Assembly (NCBI GenBank): GCA_937894955.1
Contig: CALAXO010000014.1
Location: forward strand, 1-16,208
Direction of reading: 5' to 3'
DNA: 16,208 nucleotides
Source of the DNA: an uncultured Clostridia bacterium
GTDB lineage: Bacteria > Bacillota > Clostridia > Christensenellales > CAG-138
Shown here: in pieces, positions 5,395-12,130 of the stretch
Numbering within the stretch: position 1 is the first letter of the stretch
How the letters are laid out: every line of letters starts with the position of its first letter
Made by a program: the position numbers and the translations under genes
The notes under the pieces: generated by a model
Seen by the model: the letters and a program-made list of their open reading frames with translations, nothing else
Databases searched by the model: none
Told to the model about the DNA's origin: nothing

Positions 5395-6381
5395 ATGTTA
5401 ACCTCTGTGAACCTCAAACGAATCCTCAGTCTTTTGATGTGTCTCGCTCTGCTTGCCGCGGTCGGCCTGTCCGCCCGTGCCGAAACACGCACAAATCCCC
5501 TCGGGATTCCGGATGACCAGTACGAGAACATTGTTGAGTTTCTGGATACGATAAATCCGGAAACAGGCGAACCCAACGGTCAACAGTACTGTCTCGGTTA
5601 CGGTATGGCGGCATATAACGAAAGTGAAGAAGCAAAATCGGACGCAATCAACAGATTCGTTTTGATATTCAATTACGGTGATTATTCTGTGGTTGAAGGC
5701 GTCAAATTCTATTACCCCGATTATAACGACCCCAACGGCTGCACCACTACCATCTTTGTTGAGCTTTACGGCTATCTCAACCTTTCCGGCACAGGCATCG
5801 GCGAATTCGTTGCCGCTCCGGACGGACTTACCGGAATCAATCTTGCCGATTGCGATCAGCTGCGCATGTTTGACTTTGTCGGTGCCGATAACTGCCGTGA
5901 AATTCTTCTTTCCGGTTGTTCGAGCCTCACTAAAATTAATCTTTACAGAACAAATACACGCCTGTTCGTTGTTCAGCCTGCCGGTTTTATTTCTCCGTCA
6001 AGAATTGATGTTTTCGGCAACGGAGCACTTCAAGAAGTCATTTATGGCAATCCCCGCCTCGTCGACGTTGAAAACAACGAGTTCCGGGTGCAAGCAGAAA
6101 CGTTTTCAGGCAGCTTCCTCGGCTGGTATGCCGACGGTGAACTGTACTCTTCCAATAATTTCTGCCGAATTTCCGATTTCGAACACCTGACCGCCTGCTT
6201 CGGCGGCGACACGGACGGGGACGGAAACATTTCCGTTGCGGACGCCGTTCTTATCGCCCGCAGTGCAATCGGCGTGAATTCGCTCAGCTGTGATTTCAAC
6301 ATGGCGGATATCGATGCGGACGGAAACATCAGCATTTCCGATGCGATCAGCGTTATGCGCTTTGCAATGCAGGTAAGATAA
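5395..6381 (+). CDS. Secreted LRR-like protein with C-terminal type I dockerin
   Basis: This is a 328-aa protein. A signal peptide (ARA|E cleavage after residue 29) is followed by an unassigned domain. Next comes a stretch with cysteine-type leucine-rich-repeat spacing (NLADCDQLRMFDF, ILLSGCSSLTKINL), then FLGWYADG (241-248), resembling the GWY motif of Listeria-Bacteroides surface repeats. The end is a type I dockerin with two EF-hand-like calcium loops, DTDGDGNISVAD (272-283) and DIDADGNISISD (305-316), each followed by a helix. A dockerin would dock it onto a cohesin-bearing protein at the cell surface. No cohesin is in the window. AAAGGAGA (5381-5388) lies 6 nt before ATG. The gene is GC-richer than the two before it, like the rest of the chromosome, and ends at a terminator (6407-6454). 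Confidence 0.9.
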   Translation: MLTSVNLKRILSLLMCLALLAAVGLSARAETRTNPLGIPDDQYENIVEFLDTINPETGEPNGQQYCLGYGMAAYNESEEAKSDAINRFVLIFNYGDYSVVEGVKFYYPDYNDPNGCTTTIFVELYGYLNLSGTGIGEFVAAPDGLTGINLADCDQLRMFDFVGADNCREILLSGCSSLTKINLYRTNTRLFVVQPAGFISPSRIDVFGNGALQEVIYGNPRLVDVENNEFRVQAETFSGSFLGWYADGELYSSNNFCRISDFEHLTACFGGDTDGDGNISVADAVLIARSAIGVNSLSCDFNMADIDADGNISISDAISVMRFAMQVR

Positions 6382-6406
6382 ATCCTCTCATATTCTGCAT
6401 CAACGG

Positions 6407-6454
6407 GCCGGACGGTTTGCAGCAATGCTGCGGCTGTTCGGCTTTGTTTTGTTT
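6407..6454 (+). terminator. Terminator of the metalloprotease-dockerin operon
   Basis: GCCGGAC (6407-6413) pairs with GTTCGGC (6436-6442) with one G-U pair. An inner GCAGC/GCTGC stem (loop aat) lies inside. tttgttttgttt (6443-6454) follows. Confidence 0.6.
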
Positions 6455-6525
6455 GAATTCCGCGCTTGATTGGACGGAGATTATATATTTATTTGAAAAG
6501 CATTTAATTTTGCCTTCAAATGGAG

Positions 6526-6531
6526 TATAAT
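6526..6531 (+). promoter_or_regulatory. Candidate -10 box for the crt-hbd operon
   Basis: TATAAT at 6526-6531 lies about 25 nt before the RBS of the crotonase gene. The -35 region at the proper distance (TTTAAT, 6503-6508) is poor, so the promoter may be weak or activator-dependent. Confidence 0.4.
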
Positions 6532-6573
6532 TGCAGTTGAAAAGGAAAACTGAGGCAGAGGAGGATTTTTTTC

Positions 6574-7344
6574 ATGCTTCTTTATGAAAAAGCCGGCAAT
6601 ATCGGCATTCTCACCATCAACCGTCCCGAGGCACTCAATGCGCTGAATTCCGCGCTTCTTGACTGCCTTTATGAAAAAGTGACCGAAATCGCACATGATA
6701 CGGAGCTTCGCTGCCTTATCGTTACCGGCGCGGGCAAAGCTTTCGTTGCGGGCGCGGATATTTCCGAAATGAAGGATCTTTCCCGTCCCGAAGCGTTCGT
6801 TTTCGGTATGCACGGTCACAAAGCGTTTTGCGCACTTGAAAACCTTGCCGTTCCCGTCATTGCGGCAGTCAACGGCTATGCACTCGGCGGCGGCTGCGAG
6901 CTTTCGCTCTGTGCGGATATTCGCATTGCCTCCGAAAAAGCGAAGTTCGGTCAGCCCGAAGTCGGTCTCGGCATCATTCCCGGTTTCGGCGGAACGCAGA
7001 GATTGACCCGCACGGTTAACCGCGCATATGCGGCCGACCTCATCCTTTCCGCGCGCACCGTCAGCGCGGCGGAAGCGCTTCAAATGGGGCTTGTGAGCCG
7101 AGTTGTTCCCCCCGAGGAACTGATGAACGAAGCAATGAAGCTTGCCGAAATGATCGCTGCAAACGCTCCCATTGCCGTTCGCGCCGCAAAGAAGGCAATG
7201 CGCATTCGTTACATGAATTCACTTGACAACGACCTTGCCGCCGAAGCAGAGCTTTTCGGAAGCTGCTTTGAAACGCAGGATCAGCAAATGGCAATGACGG
7301 CATTCGTTTCCAAAACAAAAAAAGACGAATTCACCGGCAAATAA
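6574..7344 (+). CDS. crt: Enoyl-CoA hydratase/3-hydroxybutyryl-CoA dehydratase (crotonase)
   Basis: A 256-aa cytoplasmic crotonase-fold enzyme. It removes water from 3-hydroxybutyryl-CoA to give crotonyl-CoA. The oxyanion-hole segments are AGADISEM (59-66) and the glycine-rich GGGCEL. The two acid/base glutamates are E109 (in GGGCEL) and E129 (in QPEVGLG), 20 residues apart as in rat mitochondrial hydratase. IPGFGGTQRL follows as in that family. The C-terminal part ends with the usual helix bundle. AGAGGAGGA (6557-6565) lies 8 nt before ATG. The hbd gene follows after 60 nt, so the pair forms the middle of the acetyl-CoA to butyryl-CoA route. Thiolase, butyryl-CoA dehydrogenase and EtfAB are not in the window. 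The symbol rests on this pairing. Confidence 0.93.
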   Translation: MLLYEKAGNIGILTINRPEALNALNSALLDCLYEKVTEIAHDTELRCLIVTGAGKAFVAGADISEMKDLSRPEAFVFGMHGHKAFCALENLAVPVIAAVNGYALGGGCELSLCADIRIASEKAKFGQPEVGLGIIPGFGGTQRLTRTVNRAYAADLILSARTVSAAEALQMGLVSRVVPPEELMNEAMKLAEMIAANAPIAVRAAKKAMRIRYMNSLDNDLAAEAELFGSCFETQDQQMAMTAFVSKTKKDEFTGK

Positions 7345-7349
7345 CATCA

Positions 7350-7361
7350 GGGCTTCGGCCC
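7350..7361 (+). other. UUCG tetraloop hairpin between crt and hbd
   Basis: GGGC (7350-7353), loop TTCG, GCCC (7358-7361). This is a very stable RNA hairpin starting 5 nt after the crt stop. No T-tract follows, so it would not terminate. It may protect the crt message or adjust the ratio of the two enzymes. Confidence 0.55.
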
Positions 7362-7404
7362 GAAGTTTATCAAACAAATATTTCACCGAAAGGAACTAAG
7401 CACT

Positions 7405-8247
7405 ATGAAAAACGTATTCGTTATCGGCGCAGGCACAATGGGCCTTGACATCGCACAGGTTTTCGCAACCGCGGGCTACAACGTTACCGCATACGGCAGG
7501 ACCGATGCAAGCATCGGCAAATCCTCCGCAAAACTCACAAAGAGCCTTGCAAAGCGCGTTGATCGCGGCAAGATGACGCAGGAAGCAGCGGATGCGATTC
7601 TTGCACACATCACCTTTGTTACCGACTATGAGAACCTCAAAACCGCGGATCTCGTGATTGAAGCAATCGTTGAGAATATGGAAATCAAACATAATCTCTA
7701 TGCTGCAATCGATGAAATCTGCCCCGAGCACACCATTTTTGCAACCAACACAAGCTCCCTTTCCATCACGGAGCTTGCTGCCTGCACCAAGCGTGCGGAC
7801 AAGTTCATCGGAATGCACTTCTTCAACCCCGCAACGGTCATGAAGCTTGTTGAGATCATTCGCGGTATGCACACTTCCGACGAAACCTTCGAAACAATCA
7901 AAGCTCTCTGCACCGAAATCGGCAAGGAACCCGTTGAAGTGGCCGAAGCTCCCGGTTTTGTTGTTAACCGCATTCTTATCCCCATGATCAACGAGGCTGT
8001 AACCATCGTTCAGGAAGGCGTTGCATCCCCCGCAGACGTTGACACCGCAATGAAGCTCGGCGCAAATCATCCCATGGGACCGCTCGCATTGGGCGACCTT
8101 ATCGGCCTTGACGTTTGCCTTGCGATCATGGACACCATGTATAACGAAACCCATGATTCCAAATACCGCGCCTGCACCCTGCTGCGCAAAATGGTTCGCG
8201 CAGGTCTGCTCGGCAGAAAAACCGGCAAGGGCTTCTTTGAGTATTAA
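7405..8247 (+). CDS. hbd: 3-hydroxybutyryl-CoA dehydrogenase
   Basis: A 280-aa NAD(P)-dependent enzyme. It reduces acetoacetyl-CoA to 3-hydroxybutyryl-CoA. The N-terminal Rossmann fold opens with VIGAGTMG (6-13), the GxGxxG dinucleotide loop. The catalytic His is H138 in GMHFFNP, with the partner Glu in the following VEII segment. NTSSLS precedes it as in the family. The C-terminal domain has the PGFVVNRIL and HPMGPLALGDLIGLD motifs and ends in GRKTGKGFFEY. Length is the usual 280-285 aa for bacterial Hbd. RBS AAAGGAA lies about 9 nt before ATG. It is co-transcribed with crt and the unit ends at the strong terminator at 8394-8432. Confidence 0.95.
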   Translation: MKNVFVIGAGTMGLDIAQVFATAGYNVTAYGRTDASIGKSSAKLTKSLAKRVDRGKMTQEAADAILAHITFVTDYENLKTADLVIEAIVENMEIKHNLYAAIDEICPEHTIFATNTSSLSITELAACTKRADKFIGMHFFNPATVMKLVEIIRGMHTSDETFETIKALCTEIGKEPVEVAEAPGFVVNRILIPMINEAVTIVQEGVASPADVDTAMKLGANHPMGPLALGDLIGLDVCLAIMDTMYNETHDSKYRACTLLRKMVRAGLLGRKTGKGFFEY

Positions 8248-8253
8248 TCATTG

Positions 8254-8336
8254 TTAACCCGAAGCTCAATCGGATTTTGCCCGGACATGAATCCGAGCAT
8301 CTTCCCGAATGAGCCTCGCAGACAGCTCCGAGTTAA
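8254..8336 (+). other. Possible structured element between hbd and its terminator
   Basis: TTAACCCGAAGCT (8254-8266) can pair with AGCTCCGAGTTAA (8324-8336), 11 of 13 positions. It encloses a perfect hairpin, TCGGATT (8270-8276) with AATCCGA (8290-8296). A competing GAGC/GCTC stem (8311-8328) is also possible. I recognise no known RNA family. It may be a 3'-UTR structure or chance pairing. Confidence 0.3.
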
Positions 8337-8393
8337 AGAAGCATGAAAAAGTCCCGCCTCTTCACTTTCTCGGAAGCATCATAACATAACTTC

Positions 8394-8432
8394 AGGGCAT
8401 TGCAGCCGCTCTGCGTTTGCAATGCCCTTTTT
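8394..8432 (+). terminator. Strong terminator of the crt-hbd operon
   Basis: A perfect 11-bp stem pairs AGGGCATTGCA (8394-8404) with TGCAATGCCCT (8418-8428) around a 13-nt loop, followed by a T-run to 8432. The other strand lacks a T-run, so it serves only the plus strand. Confidence 0.85.
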
Positions 8433-8449
8433 GTGATTCAATGCTCTTC

Positions 8450-8486
8450 GTCGGGGTTGACAAATAAAAATTAATCATTCCCCGAC
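8450..8486 (-). other. Inverted repeat over the stop codon of the DUF6179-like gene
   Basis: GTCGGGG (8450-8456) and CCCCGAC (8480-8486) are perfect 7-bp arms. The loop contains the minus-strand stop codon (8475-8477). No T-tract follows, so it is a poor terminator. It may act in 3'-end stability. Confidence 0.45.
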
Positions 8487-9896
8487 CGTCATATTCTCAA
8501 GTATAAGCTCCAATTTGCGGCTCTGCTCCGGGGGAAGGCTGCTGCGGCGCGCCTTGAGGGCTTCCGCAAATTGTTTTTCGTTTCGGCCTTCCTCAAACTC
8601 AACGGAGGGAAAGCGTTTCAAAAGCAAAACGAATGCCGGCAGCGGAAGCATTTCGACAAGCGCATTCATTTCAGCACTGTCAAGCAAATCATCGCACACA
8701 ATATCGATTATGTCCGCTGCGGAATGCACGTTTTCCGTGATAAGAGCGAGCCTTTCGCCCGCGGTTCGAGCTGCAAGCAGATTTTCGCGAAGCCCTCTGT
8801 ATTCTGCATTGCTGAGCCTTTCGCCGTCCCGAACATTGACTTCACTCATCCGAAACGCTTCCGATATACACGGGAAAACACTGCGGCCGATACTTACATT
8901 ATTATGAACCGTTCTTGCAAGAATCGGCATACAGCGAACGATATACAGCCCGACACTTTTCGGCAGTTTCAATACGGCGTCCAGATTGTCCAGCGCATTG
9001 ATAAGAAATTCAGCAGTTTGCTTCAAGTCGAGCGAAGCAAGTTCCGCTTCAAGTGTTTCCGCTTCCTTTGCGGACAGGTCCAGCCGCTGCGGTTCGCGCC
9101 CGAAATGTGCAAGCGCAAGTGCACAAAGCAGAATCGGTTCAAACAGATTCACCGGGCTGTCGGCATAGTCCTTTGCAAGCTCCCGAAGCAGCTCATCGCA
9201 TTTGTCCGACGGGAATAAAAGCAAAAAGGCATTTTCGGCGTCAATATAACGCAAATACCGCTCAATAAATTCGATTCCGCAAAGTTTCGGCCTGCCGGCA
9301 AGCGGCGGATAGTCAGCAGTTATGTAAATTTCCCGCGCCGCAAACACGGGCGAATACAGTTTAAAAAATCCGTTTATACCGTCCGAAATCGTTGAAAACC
9401 AGAATCTGTTGGGGGTTTTGAAAAAGTTTCGCAAAATGCGTTTTTGAATCCCCCTCGCGCGATTCATACGAAGGTTCGCTTCTGCCATGCCGTCATTATA
9501 AAGCTGCACAAGCGCAGTGTTCACAAGGGCTTCCGCCGCCTCTTCCGCACTCGGATACTTTTTAAAAGCCAAGCCGATTATATATGTTGCGGATAGAAGC
9601 AGCTTTCTTCCCTCTTCAACGGGCAACGAACTGCTTCTGCCGCACGTTCGCTTATCCGCCAACGTTTTAAGCAGATCCGCAAGCTGCACCTGCAAACCTG
9701 AAACATCCGTTTCCGAAAGCAGTCCCGCAGCGTTTGCAGCCTGCACAAGTGATGCAAAATAATCCGCCGGATCGGGACGGAAGCCGTCAAGCGCATGTGC
9801 ACCGTGCTTCTCCAAGCTGCCGCCCTCCGATGCTGCAAATCCGTCGGATGCATTCACTGATTCCGTTCCGTGGATTTTAACTCCGTGTTCTTCCAT
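8475..9896 (-). CDS. DUF6179-like protein, 473 aa, unknown function
   Basis: A large soluble, mainly alpha-helical protein with no signal peptide or membrane segment. I assign it from memory to the DUF6179 family, on the GRSSSLPVEEG motif (86-96) followed by a long helical body, its length, and its place directly after a DUF6323-like gene. These two families commonly sit together in Firmicutes. No catalytic motif is visible. The first 40 residues (rich in H, G, S, E) look unstructured and may be a lineage-specific extension. The start ATG 9896 has AAAGGAGA (9916-9909) about 12 nt upstream, rather far but the best available. It lies 75 bp after the DUF6323-like gene on the same strand. Function is unknown. 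A structural or scaffold role with its partner is only a guess. Confidence 0.75.
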   Translation of the reverse strand: MEEHGVKIHGTESVNASDGFAASEGGSLEKHGAHALDGFRPDPADYFASLVQAANAAGLLSETDVSGLQVQLADLLKTLADKRTCGRSSSLPVEEGRKLLLSATYIIGLAFKKYPSAEEAAEALVNTALVQLYNDGMAEANLRMNRARGIQKRILRNFFKTPNRFWFSTISDGINGFFKLYSPVFAAREIYITADYPPLAGRPKLCGIEFIERYLRYIDAENAFLLLFPSDKCDELLRELAKDYADSPVNLFEPILLCALALAHFGREPQRLDLSAKEAETLEAELASLDLKQTAEFLINALDNLDAVLKLPKSVGLYIVRCMPILARTVHNNVSIGRSVFPCISEAFRMSEVNVRDGERLSNAEYRGLRENLLAARTAGERLALITENVHSAADIIDIVCDDLLDSAEMNALVEMLPLPAFVLLLKRFPSVEFEEGRNEKQFAEALKARRSSLPPEQSRKLELILENMTVGE

Positions 9897-9948
9897 TGCT
9901 CCCGTCGATCTCCTTTCAGTCGCCTGTTTATTCGTCAGCTTCTTTTCG

Positions 9949-9976
9949 GCTGCAAAACACCGCCGCCGTTTTCAGC
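9949..9976 (-). other. Stem-loop spanning the stop codon of the DUF6323-like gene
   Basis: On the minus strand GCTGAAAAC (9976-9968) pairs with GTTTTGCAGC (9958-9949), 9 bp with one bulged base, around a GC-rich 9-nt loop. The stop codon (9974-9972) is inside the 5' arm. No T-tract follows. Confidence 0.45.
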
Positions 9977-10481
9977 TCTGTTCGTACTGTTCCGCACGGT
10001 AAATGAAGCTTTCCAACGGCTCTCCGCTGCGGACATGTTCCGCAAGCATCGGCAGCGCACGTCCCGCAAGCAATTCGAGAGAACCCTTGCAGAACCCATC
10101 AAAAGCTTCCTTCATGAAATCGATCAGTTCATCATCTGAAATGATATCCATCGTTTCGTTTTTAAATTCATAAAACAGTCCGGTAACCTCATGCAGGGTC
10201 TGTTCATAATCCTCCTGCGAAATCCACGGCGAATCGCAGAATGCTTCCGCAATCCTGCCGAGAACGCCTGCACCGAATTCTATCCTTCCCGTGCGCTGCA
10301 ATGCGGCATTTCGTGTTGCGATAATCGCTGCCGCCTGCTCCGGGGAAAGAACAAGCCCGTATTTTTTTGCTTTTTCGTTGCTTTTCAGCAGCAGCCCCGT
10401 TTCATTTTTCTGCGCCGCACCGCCCGAAAACAACGAAAGTGAAAAAACGGCATCTGCATTTTTGCTGTTGTTTGCTTCCAT
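9972..10481 (-). CDS. DUF6323-like protein, 169 aa, unknown function
   Basis: A small soluble helical protein. The motifs RTGRIEFGAG (63-72), FCDSPWIS (81-88), LFYEFKNET (102-110) and SDDELIDFM (115-123), then CKGSLELL, match my memory of the DUF6323 family, whose members are about 150-170 aa and often precede a DUF6179 gene. ATG 10481 is chosen because GGAGG lies 5 nt upstream and a consensus promoter lies at 10567-10595. The open frame continues 105 codons further up to 10796, but that would run through the promoter, so it is rejected. It is the first gene of a two-gene unit. Function is not known. A hairpin covers its stop codon, which may tune expression of the second gene. Confidence 0.8.
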   Translation of the reverse strand: MEANNSKNADAVFSLSLFSGGAAQKNETGLLLKSNEKAKKYGLVLSPEQAAAIIATRNAALQRTGRIEFGAGVLGRIAEAFCDSPWISQEDYEQTLHEVTGLFYEFKNETMDIISDDELIDFMKEAFDGFCKGSLELLAGRALPMLAEHVRSGEPLESFIYRAEQYEQS

Positions 10482-10511
10482 TTGCACCTCCGCAATGCTG
10501 TTTGCAATAAT

Positions 10512-10525
10512 AAACCAAATGGTTT
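10512..10525. promoter_or_regulatory. Small palindrome in the leader of the DUF6323-like gene
   Basis: AAACCA (10512-10517) and TGGTTT (10520-10525) are perfect arms two bases apart, in the 5' leader between promoter and RBS. A second TATAAT (minus strand, 10548-10543) lies close by but has no good -35. Confidence 0.35.
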
Positions 10526-10566
10526 CCGAGTATTTCAATATTATACGCGTCATTCGGGAATTGTTC

Positions 10567-10595
10567 ATTATATCCCTATCAATACTCGCTGTCAA
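10567..10595 (-). promoter_or_regulatory. Fully consensus sigma-A promoter for the DUF6323-DUF6179 unit
   Basis: On the minus strand, -35 TTGACA (10595-10590), a 17-bp spacer and -10 TATAAT (10572-10567), both hexamers perfect. The leader to ATG 10481 is about 80 nt. Confidence 0.85.
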
Positions 10596-10620
10596 GTTTT
10601 TTTGTGATAATTGCCGATTA

Positions 10621-10640
10621 ATTTTTTCTAACGAAAAAAT
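10621..10640. repeat. AT-rich inverted repeat in the divergent promoter region
   Basis: ATTTTTTC (10621-10628) and GAAAAAAT (10633-10640) are perfect 8-bp arms with a TAAC loop. It lies between the two divergent promoters. The rest of 10641-10789 shows no gene or motif I can support. Confidence 0.45.
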
Positions 10641-10789
10641 GTTTCCGACTGCAATGCTCATCCGCTCGAAATCCGAAAGATCCGACCCGTGCAAAGTGTT
10701 CATGATTCTTTTCAAAAACAAGAAATATGGAAATTTCGCGGCATCGGACGGCAAATTTACAACTGCCGCATATATTGTTTCAAACCATA

Positions 10790-10818
10790 TTGACAACGAC
10801 TTTCGACAAAGCTATACT
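10790..10818 (+). promoter_or_regulatory. Promoter of the XRE-ABC-DUF4097 operon
   Basis: -35 TTGACA (10790-10795), 17-bp spacer, -10 TATACT (10813-10818). The predicted start near 10825 leaves a leader of about 275 nt. A 10-bp perfect palindrome GTTGCGCAAC (10829-10838) lies just past the start point, a good place for a repressor. Confidence 0.75.
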
Positions 10819-10828
10819 AAAAATTGAT

Positions 10829-11065
10829 GTTGCGCAACGGCAGTTATCAAACATTTTTACCGTTCACACCCTGAATCCCTCCTGTTTCGGGAGCGGCAAG
10901 GAGTGCGGTTTTTCCATGAAGGGAGTTTTTTTCGTATTTACGGCAAAAATCGGTTCGGTTGCGCATATCGCAACCACGGGTTGACGAACTGCCCGCTCCG
11001 CTTTATTGCCCGCAACGGCAAAATAACGTATCATTACGGCAGTAAACCCGCCTGCGAACAGGCGG
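10829..11065 (+). promoter_or_regulatory. Long structured 5' leader of the XRE-ABC operon
   Basis: This stretch, over 200 nt long, contains three features: the palindrome GTTGCGCAAC (10829-10838), hairpin GGTTGCG/CGCAACC with a 5-nt loop (10957-10975), and hairpin CCGCCTG/CAGGCGG with a CGAA loop (11048-11065). CGCAACGGCA occurs at 10833-10842 and 11011-11020. A weak second promoter is possible (TTGACG 10981, TATTGC 11004). I do not recognise any known riboswitch class. Confidence 0.45.
10916..10984 (+). CDS. Possible 22-residue leader peptide
   Basis: In the long leader, ATG 10916 opens a frame of 22 codons ending TGA 10982-10984. Its product starts MKGVFFVFTAKIG. AAGGAG (10898-10903) lies 12 nt upstream, longer than ideal. 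The 10957-10975 hairpin is inside the frame, so translation would melt it. There is no run of regulatory codons as in classical attenuators. It may well be untranslated. Confidence 0.25.
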   Translation: MKGVFFVFTAKIGSVAHIATTG

Positions 11066-11100
11066 CGGAAAAGGTTAAACAGAAAGGAACGGTCACAACA

Positions 11101-12114
11101 ATGATACTTGCAGACAAAATCATCAATCTTCGTAAAAAAGCGGGCTGGTCACAGGAGGACCTTGCGGAAAAACTCGGAGTTTCGCGCCAATCCGTTTCCA
11201 AATGGGAGGGCGCACAGTCCGTGCCCGATATGGACAAAATCCTTCGGCTGAGCCGAATTTTCGGTGTTTCAACCGATTACCTTCTTAAGGACGAAATTGA
11301 GGAATGCGAACCTTCCGTTCAATCCTCCGACGACAGCGCCGAGTCTTCGCTTCGCACCGTCACGATGGAACAGGCCTCAACCTATCTTGAACTTCGCCGT
11401 GTTTCCGCACCGCGAATTGCGCTTGCAACTTTTCTTTGCGTTGTTTCGCCCGCAATTTTGATTTTTCTTGCCGCAATGAGCGACAGCCGCGTTATCGACA
11501 TCAGCGAAAACCTTGCCTGCGGCATCGGCCTTTGTGCCTTGATTCTGCTTGCAGCAATCGGCGTTCTGCTTTTTATTTCAGCCGGCGCAAAGGTGAAAGA
11601 ATATGAATTTCTTGAAAAAGAACCGTTTGAAACGGAGTACGGTGTGACCGGTATGCTGCGCGAGCGCAAAGCTGCATTTGCTCGCACCTCCTCAAGGCTC
11701 AATATCATCGGAACAATGCTCTGCATGCTTTCGGTGGTTCCGATTTTTATTTCCGTTTGCTTTGAAAATGCGGATTTTGCTCCCGCTGCGGCGGTAAGTC
11801 TTACGCTTGTTATTGCGGGCATCGGCAGTGCTGCATTCGTGCTTGGAGGAACGTATAATTCTGCCATTGACAAACTTCTCGAAGAAGGCGACTACACCCG
11901 CGTAAAGAAGGAAAAAAGCGGACTCGTAAGCCGCATATCTTCCTGCTATTGGCTGGTTGTGACCGCAAGCTATCTGCTGGTAACATTCGGCATAAAGGGC
12001 GGCGATCCCAAAACATCATGGGTAATCTGGCCCGTTGCGGGCGTTATCTTTGCTGCGCTTTCGGCTTTTTTGAATACGCTCCCCTCTTCATCGTCAAAAC
12101 GCGGCAAACAGTGA
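11101..12114 (+). CDS. XRE-family regulator fused to a six-segment membrane domain
   Basis: A 337-aa membrane-bound transcription regulator. Residues 3-63 are a Cro/CI helix-turn-helix (SQEDLAEKLGVSRQSVSKWE, about 17-36, then the usual STDYLL). An acidic linker (about 66-95) leads into six hydrophobic segments, in three pairs, between about residues 100 and 327. A basic tail (KRGKQ) ends the protein. ATG 11101 is chosen because the HTH begins there. AAAGGA lies about 12 nt upstream, and a longer frame upstream lies in the leader. It is the first gene of a unit with an ABC exporter, 16 nt before the ATPase. Such proteins probably sense envelope or drug signals and control the adjoining exporter. 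That role is inferred from context. Confidence 0.88.
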   Translation: MILADKIINLRKKAGWSQEDLAEKLGVSRQSVSKWEGAQSVPDMDKILRLSRIFGVSTDYLLKDEIEECEPSVQSSDDSAESSLRTVTMEQASTYLELRRVSAPRIALATFLCVVSPAILIFLAAMSDSRVIDISENLACGIGLCALILLAAIGVLLFISAGAKVKEYEFLEKEPFETEYGVTGMLRERKAAFARTSSRLNIIGTMLCMLSVVPIFISVCFENADFAPAAAVSLTLVIAGIGSAAFVLGGTYNSAIDKLLEEGDYTRVKKEKSGLVSRISSCYWLVVTASYLLVTFGIKGGDPKTSWVIWPVAGVIFAALSAFLNTLPSSSSKRGKQ

Positions 12115-12130
12115 AACGGAGGAAACGGTA

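Noticed and set aside
6481..7083. 200-codon minus-strand frame opposite crt
   Set aside because: It is a shadow of the crotonase reading frame and would read through the crt promoter region. No RBS or domain.
7396..8154. Long open frame on the minus strand opposite hbd
   Set aside because: It is a mirror of the hbd coding frame, lacks an RBS and encodes a Cys/Gly-rich product with no family features. The plus-strand protein is a clear enzyme.
8515..9218. Plus-strand frames opposite the DUF6179-like gene
   Set aside because: Low-complexity Ser/Arg-rich or Lys/Phe-rich translations, no RBS. The minus-strand frame is far longer and has a consensus promoter upstream.
10482..10796. N-terminal extension of the DUF6323-like protein
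   Set aside because: It would be translated from DNA upstream of the perfect promoter at 10567-10595. The inner ATG has a GGAGG and gives the family length.
10903..11100. N-terminal extension of the XRE regulator
   Set aside because: The extension passes through the hairpins of the leader and lacks domain similarity. The HTH starts normally at ATG 11101.
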